From Lolium rigidum (taxonomy: Eukaryota; Streptophyta; Magnoliopsida; Poales; Poaceae): a DNA stretch of 64,000 nucleotides. The notes under the pieces are model-generated. The model was given only the letters and a program-made list of their open reading frames with translations, was not told the DNA's origin and did not search any database. Positions 1-9,976 of the stretch are shown one piece after another. The position numbers were made by a program, and so were the translations under genes. Each line of letters starts with the position of its first letter. Positions within the stretch are counted from its first letter, which is position 1. The DNA is taken from assembly GCF_022539505.1 (NCBI RefSeq), contig NC_061514.1, forward strand, positions 221,611,837 through 221,675,836. The letters run 5' to 3'.

Positions 1-2323
1 CTAGGCTATGTGCTTTGGTTTTCATTTTTTGAATTTTTTTGAATGTTTATGCCCATTTGAATCTTGGTCAAATCCTAGGTTTGACCAAGATTTAAGCAAG
101 TTTAAAACACATGAAAATGAAAAGGTTAGCATGGATCCTTCTTAGTCATTCTAAAATGAAGCCTTTAGGGGGTTCTTGAAATCTCAATGTTTGAAATCCA
201 AAACCACTTCTCTTCATGGTTGACTTCATAAGACATAGTTTAATTAGGGTTAGGGGTAGATACATGATTTGCCAGGTTTGAATATGTCTAGACCTTGTTT
301 ATCAACTAATGCTTACTATATTACATAAGAAGGCTATGTTATTTGGTTTTTCATTTTTTCTGTTTATTTCTAATTGTTTATGCCCATTTGAATCCTATGT
401 TTGACCAATATTTAAACAAGCTTAAAACATGAAAATGAAAAGGTAAGCTTGGATCCTTCTTAGTCCCTCTAAAATTAAGCTTTTGGGAAGTTTTTGAAAT
501 TTCCATGTCTGAAACCCAAAACCACTTCTCTTCATGCTTGACTTCATAATTAAGACAGAGTTAAGCGTTAGGGGGTAGATACATGCTTTTTATGTTATGA
601 ATATGTCTAGACCGGCCATGTTCATCAAGTTGAATGCTGCTTACTATATATGACATTAGAAGGCTATGTGCTTTGGTTTTTTTTTTTTTTTTGAATTTTT
701 AGGCCCATTTGAGTCTTGGTCAAATCCTAGGTTTGACCAAGATTTAAACAAGTTTAAAACATGAAAATGAAAAGATAAGCCTCGATCCTTCTTAGTCACT
801 CTAAAATGAAGATTTGCGAGGCGTGTTCTTGAAATTAAGCTTGGGTCCTTCTTAGTCACTCTAAAATTAAGCTTTTGGGATGTTTTTGAAATTTCCATGT
901 TTGAAACCCAAAACCATTTCTCTTTATGCTTGACTTCATAAGACATAGTTAAGGGTTAGGGGGTAGATACATGCTTTTATGTTTTGAATATGTCTAGACC
1001 TTGTTCATCAACTTGAATGCTTACTGTATATATATATGACATAAGAAGCTAGGCTATGTGCTTTGGTTTTCATTTTTTGATTTTTTTGAATGTTTATGCC
1101 CATTTGAATCTTGGTCAAATCCTAGGTTTGACCAAGATTTAAGCAAGTTTAAAACACATGAAAATGAAAAGGTAAGCATGGATCCTTCTTAGTCATTCTA
1201 AAATGAAGATTTTGGGGGGTTCTTGAAATCTCAATGTTTGAAATCCAAAATCACTTCTCTTCATGGTTGACTTATAAGACATAGTTTAATTAGGGTTAGG
1301 GGTAGATACATGATTTGCCAGGTTTGAATATGTCTAGACCTTGTTTATCAACTAATGCTTACTATATTACATAAGAAGGCTATGTTATTTGGTTTTTCAT
1401 TTTTTCTGTTTATTTCTAATTGTTTATGCCCATTTGAATCCTATGTTTGACCAATATTTAAACAAGCTTAAAACATGAAAATGAGAAGGTAAGCTTGGAT
1501 CCTTCTTAGTCCCTCTAAAATTAAGCTTTTGGGAAGTTTTTGAAATTTCCATGTCTGAAACCCAAAACCACTTCTCTTCATGCTTGACTTCATAATTAAG
1601 ACAGAGTTAAGCGTTAGGGGGTAGATACATGCTTTTTATGTTATGAATATGTCTAGACCGGCCATGTTCATCAAGTCGAATGATGCTTACTATATATGAC
1701 ATTAGAAGGCTATGTGCTTTGGTTTTTTTTTTTTTGATTTTTTTGAATTTTTAGGCCCATTTGAGTCTTGGTCAAATCCTAGGTTTGACCAAGATTTAAA
1801 CAAGTTTAAAACATGAAAATGAAAAGATAAGCCTCGATCCTTCTTAGTCACTCTAAAATGAAGATTTGCGAGGGGTGTTCTTGAAATTAAGCTTGGGTCC
1901 TTCTTAGTCACTCTAAAATTAAGCTTTTGGGATGTTTTTGAAATTTCCATGTTTGAAACCCAAAACCATTTCTCTTCATGCTTGACTTCATAAGACATAG
2001 TTAAGGGTTAGGGGGTAGATACATGCTTTTATGTTTTGAATATGTCTAGACCTTGTTCATCAACTTGAATGCTTATTGTATATATATATGACATAAGAAG
2101 CTAGGCTATGTGCTTTGGTTTTCATTTTTTGATTTTTTTTGAATGTTTATGCCCATTTGAATCTTGGTCAAATCCTAGGTTTGACCAAGATTTAAGCAAG
2201 TTTAAAACACATGAAAATGAAAAGGTAAGCATGGATCCTTCTTAGTCATTCTAAAATGAAGCTTTTGGGGGGTTCTTGAAATCTCAATGTTTGAAATCCA
2301 AAACCACTTCTCTTCATGGTTGA
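1..2323. repeat. Satellite array with trimeric higher-order unit (about 1.05 kb)
   Basis: Tandem array of a 330-390 bp subunit. The anchor ggctatg recurs at 4, 332, 662, 1052, 1378, 1708 and 2104, giving spacings of 328, 330, 390, 326, 330 and 396 bp. The first, fourth and seventh subunits resemble one another more than they do their neighbours, as do the second and fifth and the third and sixth, so the true repeat is a trimer of 1048-1052 bp. The third subunit is longer because it carries an internal duplication of about 60 bp around the cttcttagtcactctaaaat block. All subunits share a conserved inverted stretch around cctaggtttgaccaagattt and a telomere-like ttagggttagggg stretch. The short open frames here are not genes. 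The array runs off the left edge and is interrupted by an LTR at 2324. I do not recognise a named family. Confidence 0.93.
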
Positions 2324-3206
2324 TGTCGTGGTATCGTCACGGCATATGCCATAGGGTGGCTAATCGAAGGTGGTTCCTGAGAGATCTCACGGCGGTATCC
2401 GGAAGCGGGTATGGGCACGAGCGACACGGCGACGTACCCAGGTTCGAGGCCCTCCGATGGAGGTAAAACCTCTACTCCTGCTAGGGTGTATAAGATGATC
2501 ACACAGTACAATGGTGCTCCTAGAGCTGTGTCCGGCTGCTCCTGGGAGGCTAAGGGAGACGATGGTCTCTCTCACAGGGCAGCGCTAAGGGTGGAATGAA
2601 GTGAGAATGATCGATCCCCTACACGAGAGGGGTTAGTACGGCTTATATAGGCACCGGCACTTTACATATAAGACCCTATAGTTTACTGGCCGGCTTGGCC
2701 GGCTCGGCTTTCGCTCCTTCCCGAGGCAGTGACGTCAGGAGCCGTTGAGGCGTAGTGGCCCGTCCCATCCGGCTGCCCAGGTCAGCGGTATGGAGAGGAG
2801 GTGTCCCTGTCGCCGTCAGCCACTGTGGCCAGTACGGATCGTCGTTAGCCATGATGGCCTGTCCGGCGCGTGGCACTGTTGCTCCACAGTGCCCCGCGCT
2901 TTACGGAAGATGAAGTCAGCATGGACTTTGGGAACCCGGATCACCAACCCGGTTCCTTCTAGTGCAAGACTCGCCAGCCTCGAGTCGGTCTGAGATATAG
3001 ACCCCCAGTCGGATATGGCTTGTAGAAGCCGGCCCAGCTACAGCATTGGCGGCCGTAGCCAGGCCGACTAGGACCTAGAGCCAGCCGGCTTCCGGACCAG
3101 CCGGCCACGGCGCCGCCGGCTGCTCCTCGCCGGCCTTTGCCGCGAGCCGGCCGGTGGCCAGCCGGCTGCTCCGCGTCCATTGCCCTACCCGGGGTCTTCC
3201 CCGACA
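2324..3206 (-). mobile_element. Gypsy-type LTR, copy a (minus orientation)
   Basis: On the plus strand the copy starts TGTCGTGGTATCG and ends TCTTCCCCGACA, so it has TG...CA ends. On the minus strand it reads as an LTR starting TGTCGGGGAAGACC. A minus-strand TATA box (ctatataagc) lies at 2641-2650. The plus-strand sequence after the right end (tagcccccgaagctgg) is, read on the minus strand, a G-rich polypurine-like tract directly before the LTR. That makes this a 3' LTR. It interrupts the satellite at 2323/2324, and the satellite does not resume inside the window, so the target duplication cannot be checked. It is nearly identical to copy c (4780-5667). Confidence 0.8.
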
Positions 3207-3641
3207 TTAGCCCCCGAAGCTGGCAAGGTCCTGCGTTTAGAAGGACCTAGGCAGGTTTTCCCGGCTTCTTGAATACACTTGGCGGCACCGGAGTGGCCGA
3301 CCGAGAATTTCCTTTCAGCCGGGCTGCGCCCTCATCCGGCTCGTTCTCGCCGGCTGCTTCTAGCCGGCTGCTATTTACACTTACGCAGCTTTTGTTTTCT
3401 TGTAAGTTTTGATGGCGTCTCCGCCTTGCTGATGACTTTTGGTCCGAGTTGAACTTGTTATCCGGCTCCGGCTTGCGGTACGCCAGAGTCTCCGCCGCCT
3501 CGGGTCCTGCACCCGACTTGACTGGTCTGACGCCTGGGCTCGCCGCGGTTCGTCTGGTCACATCAATGTCCCCTCCGGATTCGATGCGGTTGTGGGCGAC
3601 GTGGTGTGGCAGTTTCTGGTAACGGCAGCGGTCGTGGGCAG
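3207..3641 (-). mobile_element. Internal 3' region of the gypsy element, copy a, with hairpin loop
   Basis: Non-coding sequence directly inside the LTR. It begins tagcccccgaagctgg and matches 5668-6102 downstream of LTR copy c. From 3541 to 3641 the sequence has no inverted partner and forms the loop between the two inverted arms. Open frames here are short and overlap in several frames because of GC richness; I see no gene. Confidence 0.7.
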
Positions 3642-4779
3642 AGCCCAGGCGTCAGACCAGTCAAGTCGGATGCAGGACCCGAGGCGGCGGAGACTCTGGC
3701 GTACCGCAAGGAGGAACCGGATAACAAGTTCAACTCGGACCAAAAGTCATCAGCAAGGCGGAGACGCCATCAAAACTTACAAGAAAACAAAAGCTGCGTA
3801 AGTAAATAGCAGCCGGCTAGAAGCAGCCGAGAGAACGAGCCGGATGAGGGCGCAGCCGCCGAAAGGAAATTCTCAGTCGGCCCCTCCGGTGCCGCCAAGT
3901 GTATTCAAGAAGCCAGAAAACTGCCTAGGTCCTTCTAAACGCAGGACCTACCAGCTCGGGGCTAATGTCGGGAAGACCCGGGTAGGGCAATGGACGCGAG
4001 CAGCCGGCCAGCCATCGGCCGGCTTCGCGGCAAACGCCGGCTGAGGAGCAGCCGCGGCGCCGTGGCCGTAGTCCGAAGCCGGCTGGCTCTAGGTCCTAGT
4101 CGGCCGGCTACGACCGCCAATGCTGTAGCCGGGCCGGCTTCTACAAGCCATATCCGACTGGGAGTCATACTCGGACCGACTCGAGGCCGGCGAAGTCTTG
4201 CACTAGAAGGAACCGGGTTAGTGATCCGGGTTCCCAAAGTCCACGCCGACTTCATCTTCCGTAAAGCGCGGGCACCGTGGAGCAACGGTGCCACGCGCTG
4301 ACAGGCCATCATGGCTAACGACGATCCGTCATCGGCCACGATGGGCTGACGGCGACAGGACACCTCCTCTCCATACCGCCGACATGGGCAGCCGGATGGG
4401 ACGGGCCACTACGCCTCAACGGCTCCCGACGTCCACCGCTCGGAAGGAGCGGAGCCGGCCGTAAACTATAGGGTCTTATATGTAGAGTGCTGGTGCCTAT
4501 ATAGCCGCACTACCCTCTCGTGGGGGATCGATCATTCTCACTTCATTCCACCCTTAGCGCTGCCTGTGAGAGAGACCATCGTCTCCCTTAGCCTCCAGAG
4601 CGGACAGCTCTAGAGCACCATTGTACTGTGTGATCATCTTATACACCCTAGCAGAGTAGAGGTTTTACATCGAGGGCCTCGAACCTGAGTCGCATACGTC
4701 GTGCTCTGCCGCTTCGCGCCGTGACATCGTCGAGACCACCTTCGATTAGCCACCCTATGGCATATGCCGTGACGATACA
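3642..4779 (+). mobile_element. Inverted copy of LTR plus internal region (copy b)
   Basis: The segment is the reverse complement of about 2335-3540. Its LTR part runs from 3966 (TGTCGGGAAGACCC) to about 4779 (ccgtgacgatac). It differs from copies a and c at many positions, for example in the block around 4330-4460, so it is an older or different family member rather than a simple assembly palindrome. At the junction with copy c, the centre of what would be a perfect palindrome of two abutting LTR ends has been lost, leaving gacgatacagtcgtgg. Confidence 0.8.
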
Positions 4780-5667
4780 GTCGTGGTATCGTCACGGCAT
4801 ATGCCATAGGGTGGCTAATCGAAGGTGGTTCCTGAGAGATCTCACGGCGGTATCCGGAAGCGGGTATGGGCACGAGCGACACGGCGACGTACCCAGGTTC
4901 GAGGCCCTCCGATGGAGGTAAAACCTCTACTCCTGCTAGGGTGTATAAGATGATCACACGAGTACAATGGTGCTCCTAGAGCTGTGTCCGGCTGCTCCTG
5001 GGAGGCTAAGGGAGACGATGGTCTCTCTCACGGGCAGCGCTAAGGGTGGAATGAAGTGAGAATGATCGATCCCCTACACGAGAGGGGGTAGTGCGGCTTA
5101 TATAGGCACCGGCACTTTACATATAAGACCCTATAGTTTATTGGCCGGCTTGGCCGGCTCCGGCTTCCGCTCCTTCCCGAGGCAGTGACGTCAGGAGCCG
5201 TTGAGGCGTAGTGGCCCGTCCCATCCGGCTGCCCAGGTCAGCGGTATGGAGTGGAGGTGTCCCTGTCGCCGTCAGCCACTGTGGCCAGTACGGATCGTCG
5301 TTAGCCATGATGGCCTGTCCGGCGCGTGGCACTGTTGCTCCACAGTGCCCCGCGCTTTACGGAAGATGAAGTCAGCGTGGACTTTGGGAACCCGGATCAC
5401 CAACCCGGTTCCTTCTAGTGCAAGACTCGCCAGCCTCGAGTCGGTCTGAGGTATAGACCCCCAGTCGGATATGGCTTGTAGAAGCCGGCCCAGCTACAGC
5501 ATTGGCGGCCGTAGCCAGGCCGACTAGGACCTAGAGCCAGCCGGCTTCCGGACCAGCCGGCCACGGCGCCCGGCCGGCTGCTCCTCGGCCGGCCTTTGCC
5601 GCGAGCCGGCCAGTGGCCAGCCGGCTGCTCCGCGTCCATTGCCCTACCCGGGGTCTTCCCCCCGACA
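4780..5667 (-). mobile_element. Gypsy-type LTR, copy c (minus orientation, 3' LTR)
   Basis: Almost the same as 2324-3206, with the same TATA box position (near 5097-5108, minus strand) and the same right end (ccccccgaca at 5667). It is followed by the same G-rich inner border. It lacks the first one to three bases at the junction with copy b. In this orientation the plus-strand gene starting at 6476 is antisense to the retrotransposon and lies next to its 3' LTR. Confidence 0.8.
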
Positions 5668-6175
5668 TTAGCCCCCGAAGCTGGCAAGGTCCTGCGTTTA
5701 GAAGGACCTAGGCAGGTTTTCCTGGCTTCTTGAATACACTTGGCGGCACCCGGAGGGGCCGACTGAGAATTTCCTTTCAGCCGGCTGCGCCCTCATCCGG
5801 CTCGTTCTCGCCGGCTGCTTCTAGCCGGCTGCTATTTACACTTACGCAGCTTTTGTTTTCTTGTAAGTTTTGATGGCGTCTCCGCCTTGCTGATGACTTT
5901 TGGTCCGAGTTGAACTTGTTATCCGGCTCCGGCTTGCGGTACGCCAGAGTCTCCGCCGCCTCGGGTCCTGCACCCGACTTGACTGGTCTGACGCCTGGGC
6001 TCTGCCGCCGGTTCGTCTGGTCACATCAATGTCCCCTCCGGATTCGATGCGGTTGTGGGCGACGTGGTGTGGCAGTTTCTGGTAACGGCAGCGGTCGTGG
6101 GCGACGTTAACGCGCAGAAAATCCGGGCGGCGTGGCCACGATCGCCACGTGGAGGCCAACTGCCCGCCGCGGTCG
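5668..6175 (-). mobile_element. 3' internal region between LTR c and the antisense gene
   Basis: Non-coding GC-rich sequence, of which 5668-6102 repeats 3207-3638. Beyond 6102 the sequence is unique in this window and leads into the plus-strand promoter of the PF04195-like gene. No credible open frame. Confidence 0.6.
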
Positions 6176-6177
6176 GC

Positions 6178-6185
6178 TATAAATG
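6178..6185 (+). promoter_or_regulatory. TATA box of the PF04195-like gene
   Basis: gctataaatgcc centred on 6181, about 295 bp before the ATG at 6476, in a GC-rich setting. The other two PF04195-like genes in this window also have a TATA box 100-150 bp before their ATG, which supports real use. Confidence 0.6.
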
Positions 6186-6475
6186 CCGCGGGGGAGGGTA
6201 CCGAGGCGGCACTTGCCCACTTCGTCCTCCTCGCGCTCCCGCTCCCCACGCTCTCTTCCTGCGCTCGAGCCCATCGCTGCTCCGGCGAACGCCTCCCGCT
6301 GGCGAACTCCGGCGAGCGAGTCTCCGCCGACCCGCCGCCGCTACTCTGTCGAGCCGGCGCCACGGGGCCCCGCGTTTCAACGGAGCGCCCTCAGCCACCG
6401 TCGTCGCCGCCGCCGTCGCAAGGCTCTTCGTCGCCCTTTCGTCTTTCGTGGTCAACTTCTTCCTCTTCCTCGACA

Positions 6476-8344
6476 ATGGCCTCCGCCAGCGGATCGTGGC
6501 GGGGCTCGTATATGCGGGAGGACGATATCGCGCGGCTGGTGCGCCTCCGCCGGATCCCGTCGTCGGTGATCACGCGGGCGCCCGGTGAGGAGAAGGAGCC
6601 CGTGCTGCAGCCTGGCGAGCGCGTCGTCTTCGGCGCGCACCTCGATCGCGGGCTGGGCCTGGCCGGCCTCCGCCTTCTTCCGGCAGTTCCTCGACAACTT
6701 CGGCCTGCAGCCGCACCATCTGCCGGCCAACGCCTGCGTCCTCCTCAGCTGCTATGTGGCGTTCATGGAGGCCTACGCCGGCTTGTGGCCGGATATCGAC
6801 TTCTGGAGCCGGCTGTTTTACTTGAAGGCTCAAACTACTGAGGGCCGCCTGCGGGCTTGCGGCGCCGCCTCGATCTACACCCGGCCCGGTACGCCTTTCC
6901 CCAAAATTCCCACCGTTGACTCGGTGAAGAACTGGCAGATGTCATTCTTCTACGTGCGCAACGAGGGCGAGCTCGTCGACCGGATCAACCTTCCGGAGTT
7001 CAACCCGGTTCCTCCGAGCCGGCCGGATCAACCGGAGCTACAACGCCCGCACGGCGGATCCGGATGCTGAGGTGAATCAGCTCTGGGACTTCCTGGGGGC
7101 GGCCGTTGCAAACGGGCTGACCGCCGAGGACCTCCTCTGCACCATCGCCGAGCGCCGGGTGCTGCCGCTCCAGATGCGCACCCACAAGATCGGGCACATG
7201 TCCGGCCGGTTCGATCCGAACCGGACGTCCACAGCGCTGGTCTCCAAGGCCCAGGTCGCCCGCCGGGTGAACAACATCACCAAGGCGAACATGCCTGAGG
7301 AGTGGAACTACGGGCTGGCGCCCCATGACAGGGACCACCCGCCCGAGCTGGTAAGTTTCGTGTTTCCGCCGACTTCCGGCTTGCGGCAGCGAGGCCGACT
7401 TCCTTTTTCTTCTGCCGACTTCCGGCTTGTTGTTTGCTCATGTTCTGTTTTTTCTAGCTCTTCTCCCGGCAAAACGCCGAGGACGGCGACCCGGCGACGA
7501 GGAGATGGACGCCGGATCACGCCGATCCGGCTGACCAAGCCGGCGACCAGGCTGGCGACGACGACCTGCCGCAGGCGCCCGACGTAGGCGGCCAGGGGGA
7601 GCACAATCCGCCCCCTTCACCGGAGCAGCAGGAGGACGAGGAGCCGGCGACGTCCACCACGGGGCCTATCCCTGCCGTGCCCCTGCGCACGAGGCCGCCA
7701 AGCACCACGGCGACTTCGGCGCCCAAGGGGAAGAAACGAGTCGCCGACCTCCGCGCCACTGCCGCCTCGGAGGCGAAGGCGAAGAAGCTCCGCCGGCTGC
7801 AGCCGAAGAAGGTTCCGGAGCAGGCCGGGTGAGTTTTCTTTTCTCCTTTGTTTGATTCCTTTTCTTTCCTTCCTTTCTATGCTTATCTTTTCCTTATTTG
7901 TTCGGCTAGGGCTCCCATCAAGTTTGCCCAGGGCGGCGGCTCCCGGCAGACTCCACGCGTCGTGTCGCCGCCTCCTCGACAAAGGAGGGAGTCGACGCCA
8001 CAGCCTTCGTCGCGCGCACCTACGCCGCCGCCGTCTGCGAGTACTCCGCCTGCCGCAGGGGCGCCTTCCTTCGCCGTGCCGCTGGCCTCAGCGCCTGATC
8101 GCGGCACGCGGGTTGAGCCGACTCGCCAGGCGACGCTGGACGACATGTTCCCGAGCCGAACTCGTCTTCTGGGCCCAGCTGCTGGGGCTGGCCTAGGCAT
8201 GCCGCCGTCGACCGGAGCCGGAGCCGGCAGCTCTGCACCGCCCGCGACCGGAACCGGAGCCGGCGGGGCTGCGCCGCCCACGATTGGAGCCGGAGCCAGG
8301 CCGAGCGTGGTGGTGCTGGACGAGAGCCCGGAGGGGGCGCCTCG
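6476..8344 (+). pseudogene. PF04195-like 'putative gypsy type transposon' gene, two frameshifts, cut by assembly gap
   Basis: Function unknown; this plant family is found only in retrotransposons. The start is MASASGSWRGSYMREDD at 6476. The conserved core is in three frames: FFRQFLDNFGLQPHHLPA (about 6670-6725), then WPDIDFWSRLFYLK, PKIPTVDSVKNWQMSFFYV, then after about 7020 NQLWDFLGAAVANGLTAEDL. One frameshift lies near 6650 and one near 7020. Two introns have canonical borders: about 7351-7457 (gtaagtttcg...ttttttctag) and about 7830-7909 (gtgagttttc...ttcggctag). The last exon is Pro/Ala/Gly-rich with repeated GAGAG and PP motifs (IKFAQGGGSRQTPR...) and stops at the N-run. The missing 3' end may be in the gap. 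Antisense to the flanking LTRs. Without the two frameshifts it would be a normal family member. Confidence 0.75.
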
Positions 8345-8444
8345 NNNNNNNNNNNNNNNNNNNNNNNNNNNNNNNNNNNNNNNNNNNNNNNNNNNNNNNN
8401 NNNNNNNNNNNNNNNNNNNNNNNNNNNNNNNNNNNNNNNNNNNN
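8345..8444. other. Assembly gap (100 N)
   Basis: Exactly 100 N, the usual placeholder for a gap of unknown length. The left side ends inside one PF04195-like gene on the plus strand and the right side begins inside another on the minus strand, so the join is between repeat copies. Open frames that run through the N-run are artefacts. Confidence 0.98.
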
Positions 8445-8665
8445 GGGAATAGGACACCTTCTTCATCATCGGAGATCAGCCCCAGACTCCTCATCCTTTT
8501 ATCGTCGCGCTTGGTGATGGTGGACGATGTCCAATCGCATTGGGCATCCTTGGCAGAGGCGGTACCAACTTTTGGTGCAGTTTTCTTCGGAACGGCCACG
8601 GTTGCCTTCGAGCCGATGGCGCTCGCAGCGACACTGGCAGTTGTGGAGCTCTTCTTCTTGCCCAT
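8445..8665 (-). CDS. PF04195-like gypsy-associated gene, N-terminal part
   Basis: Starts MGKKKSSTTASVAASAIG at 8665 and runs 74 codons into the assembly gap, ending near LGLISDDEEGVLFP. The Lys/Ser/Ala-rich start, the DWTSSTITKRDDKRMRSLG stretch and the acidic segment are typical of the N-terminus of grass gypsy-associated PF04195-like proteins; the conserved core would follow inside the gap. The start is chosen because it directly follows an untranslated leader with a TATA box about 120 bp upstream. The gene is antisense to the retrotransposon that carries it, whose LTR begins at 9703. Function unknown. Confidence 0.7.
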
Positions 8666-8782
8666 GATTTTCGAGTTTTGTTGAGGCTTCGAAGGCTTTG
8701 GCGCAGCAGCACGAAGGGTAAAGAAGTTGGGAGGAAGATGAACAGAAAGGCACGGGTGAGAAAAATTAAACCCTGGATCCTC

Positions 8783-8790
8783 TTTATAAA
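8783..8790 (-). promoter_or_regulatory. TATA box of the minus-strand PF04195-like gene
   Basis: Minus-strand ctttataaagagg about 120 bp before the ATG at 8665. Position and context match the promoters near 6181 and 59940. Confidence 0.6.
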
Positions 8791-9702
8791 GGGAAATTAC
8801 TTTCGATTTAAGTCATCAGATTCACATCGTTGAAAATGGACAGAAATCTGGTTATACACGTGTTGCAAGAAGAGGCAAACTGGCGGCCATTACCTCCACT
8901 ACGCACGAAGATCCAGGAAACGCTTTGGTTAGCACGCAAGGTCCGGTCATTTCCAAACTGACTACGCAGGCCAGGGGTGGGCCCGTTAGGTCACGTACCA
9001 TCAAATTCACCGCAGCAGTTGCCACATCGTTGATGGCATCATCAAGGTCATCGTCTCCTTTGTGTTGGAGCATCTGAATATGTTAGGACTCAAATAAATT
9101 CACGACGATCGGGTCACCAAATAGCCTACGCATGACTTCTTTGCAGTCATTCACAGGCTCGGCGGCTACTCTCCCATCGGGAGCACTGGACGCGCACCCG
9201 ATAGAATGATAAAGGCATTGTCGAGAAAAAGAATCCAATGAAAAACGGAACCGAAGGTTCTAACAAATCCAGGTTCGAGCCCGTGCACTTGAACTTGTGT
9301 AGTGTAACATTGTTTTTCTTCAACAGTTAACCAGTATCGGTTCGCCGAGTAAAACTGGGCTTGTTACTCTTATCCATTATGTATGATCAATTATTCGGCT
9401 TCTCTCGAAGTCTACAAGGACCCGATACATTCAAAACATCGGATGAAGAGGAAGGTTCAAAAACACCGACATCAAGATCTTCGAGTAGTACAACTTGAGT
9501 CTACGCACGGTTGCAAGCATCCGTCCCTAGACTCGGGGGCTACTCCCAAAAGGAGCGCTGTTCACGCACCCGATATTAGGCAATTTCAACCTTACATCAA
9601 GCAGAAGACTCAATATTCTTCGACTGATTAGGATTTTCGGATGAAGACACCTTGAGTCTCTGCCTGAAGCTTCGCATCGGCCAGTCACTGTAGGGCTATT
9701 CA
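8791..9702 (+). repeat. Retrotransposon 3' untranslated region with diverged repeat units
   Basis: Non-coding. Two units share a core of the form ggctactc-ccatcgggagc-ctg-cgcgcacccgata, one at about 9160-9206 and one at about 9528-9580. Each is followed by AT-rich sequence containing gaag/tcaaaa blocks. The same core, in reverse orientation, recurs at 59296-59607. The tract ends at the LTR at 9703 and so is the 3' end of a plus-oriented gypsy element. Confidence 0.65.
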
Positions 9703-9976
9703 TGTAGGAATTACTCTTCGGGTACCCAACATGGGCCTACCTCCGTCGGCCCAACATGGGATTCATGAAGATCATTGCAGCCCATGATGGACAAATATGT
9801 CGGCTGCGATGAAGGAAAGGGAGACGGAGACAAATTCTTGATGGACAAGATGAGGGAACATCGAATACGGAAAGATTAGATTAGATCTCATTGTAACATA
9901 GTCGAATCCGAGCAGGACTCTCGGGACATGGCCTCCTATATAGGCTAGGAGAGGGCCTGCCGGAGGACATCAAAAT

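Noticed and set aside
656..1998. Two minus-strand frames of 96 and 98 codons with similar translations
   Set aside because: They fall in the same place of two satellite units, so they repeat because the satellite repeats; no start context or domain.
3966..4779. Assembly palindrome artefact
   Set aside because: The inverted arm differs from the forward arms at many positions, unlike a copied-read artefact; still worth testing with long reads.
2314..5687. Many 60-130 codon frames on both strands
   Set aside because: GC-rich LTR and 3' sequence; frames overlap in opposite strands and recur with each LTR copy.
7848..8684. Frames running across the N-run
   Set aside because: The gap length is unknown, so frame continuity across 100 N has no meaning.
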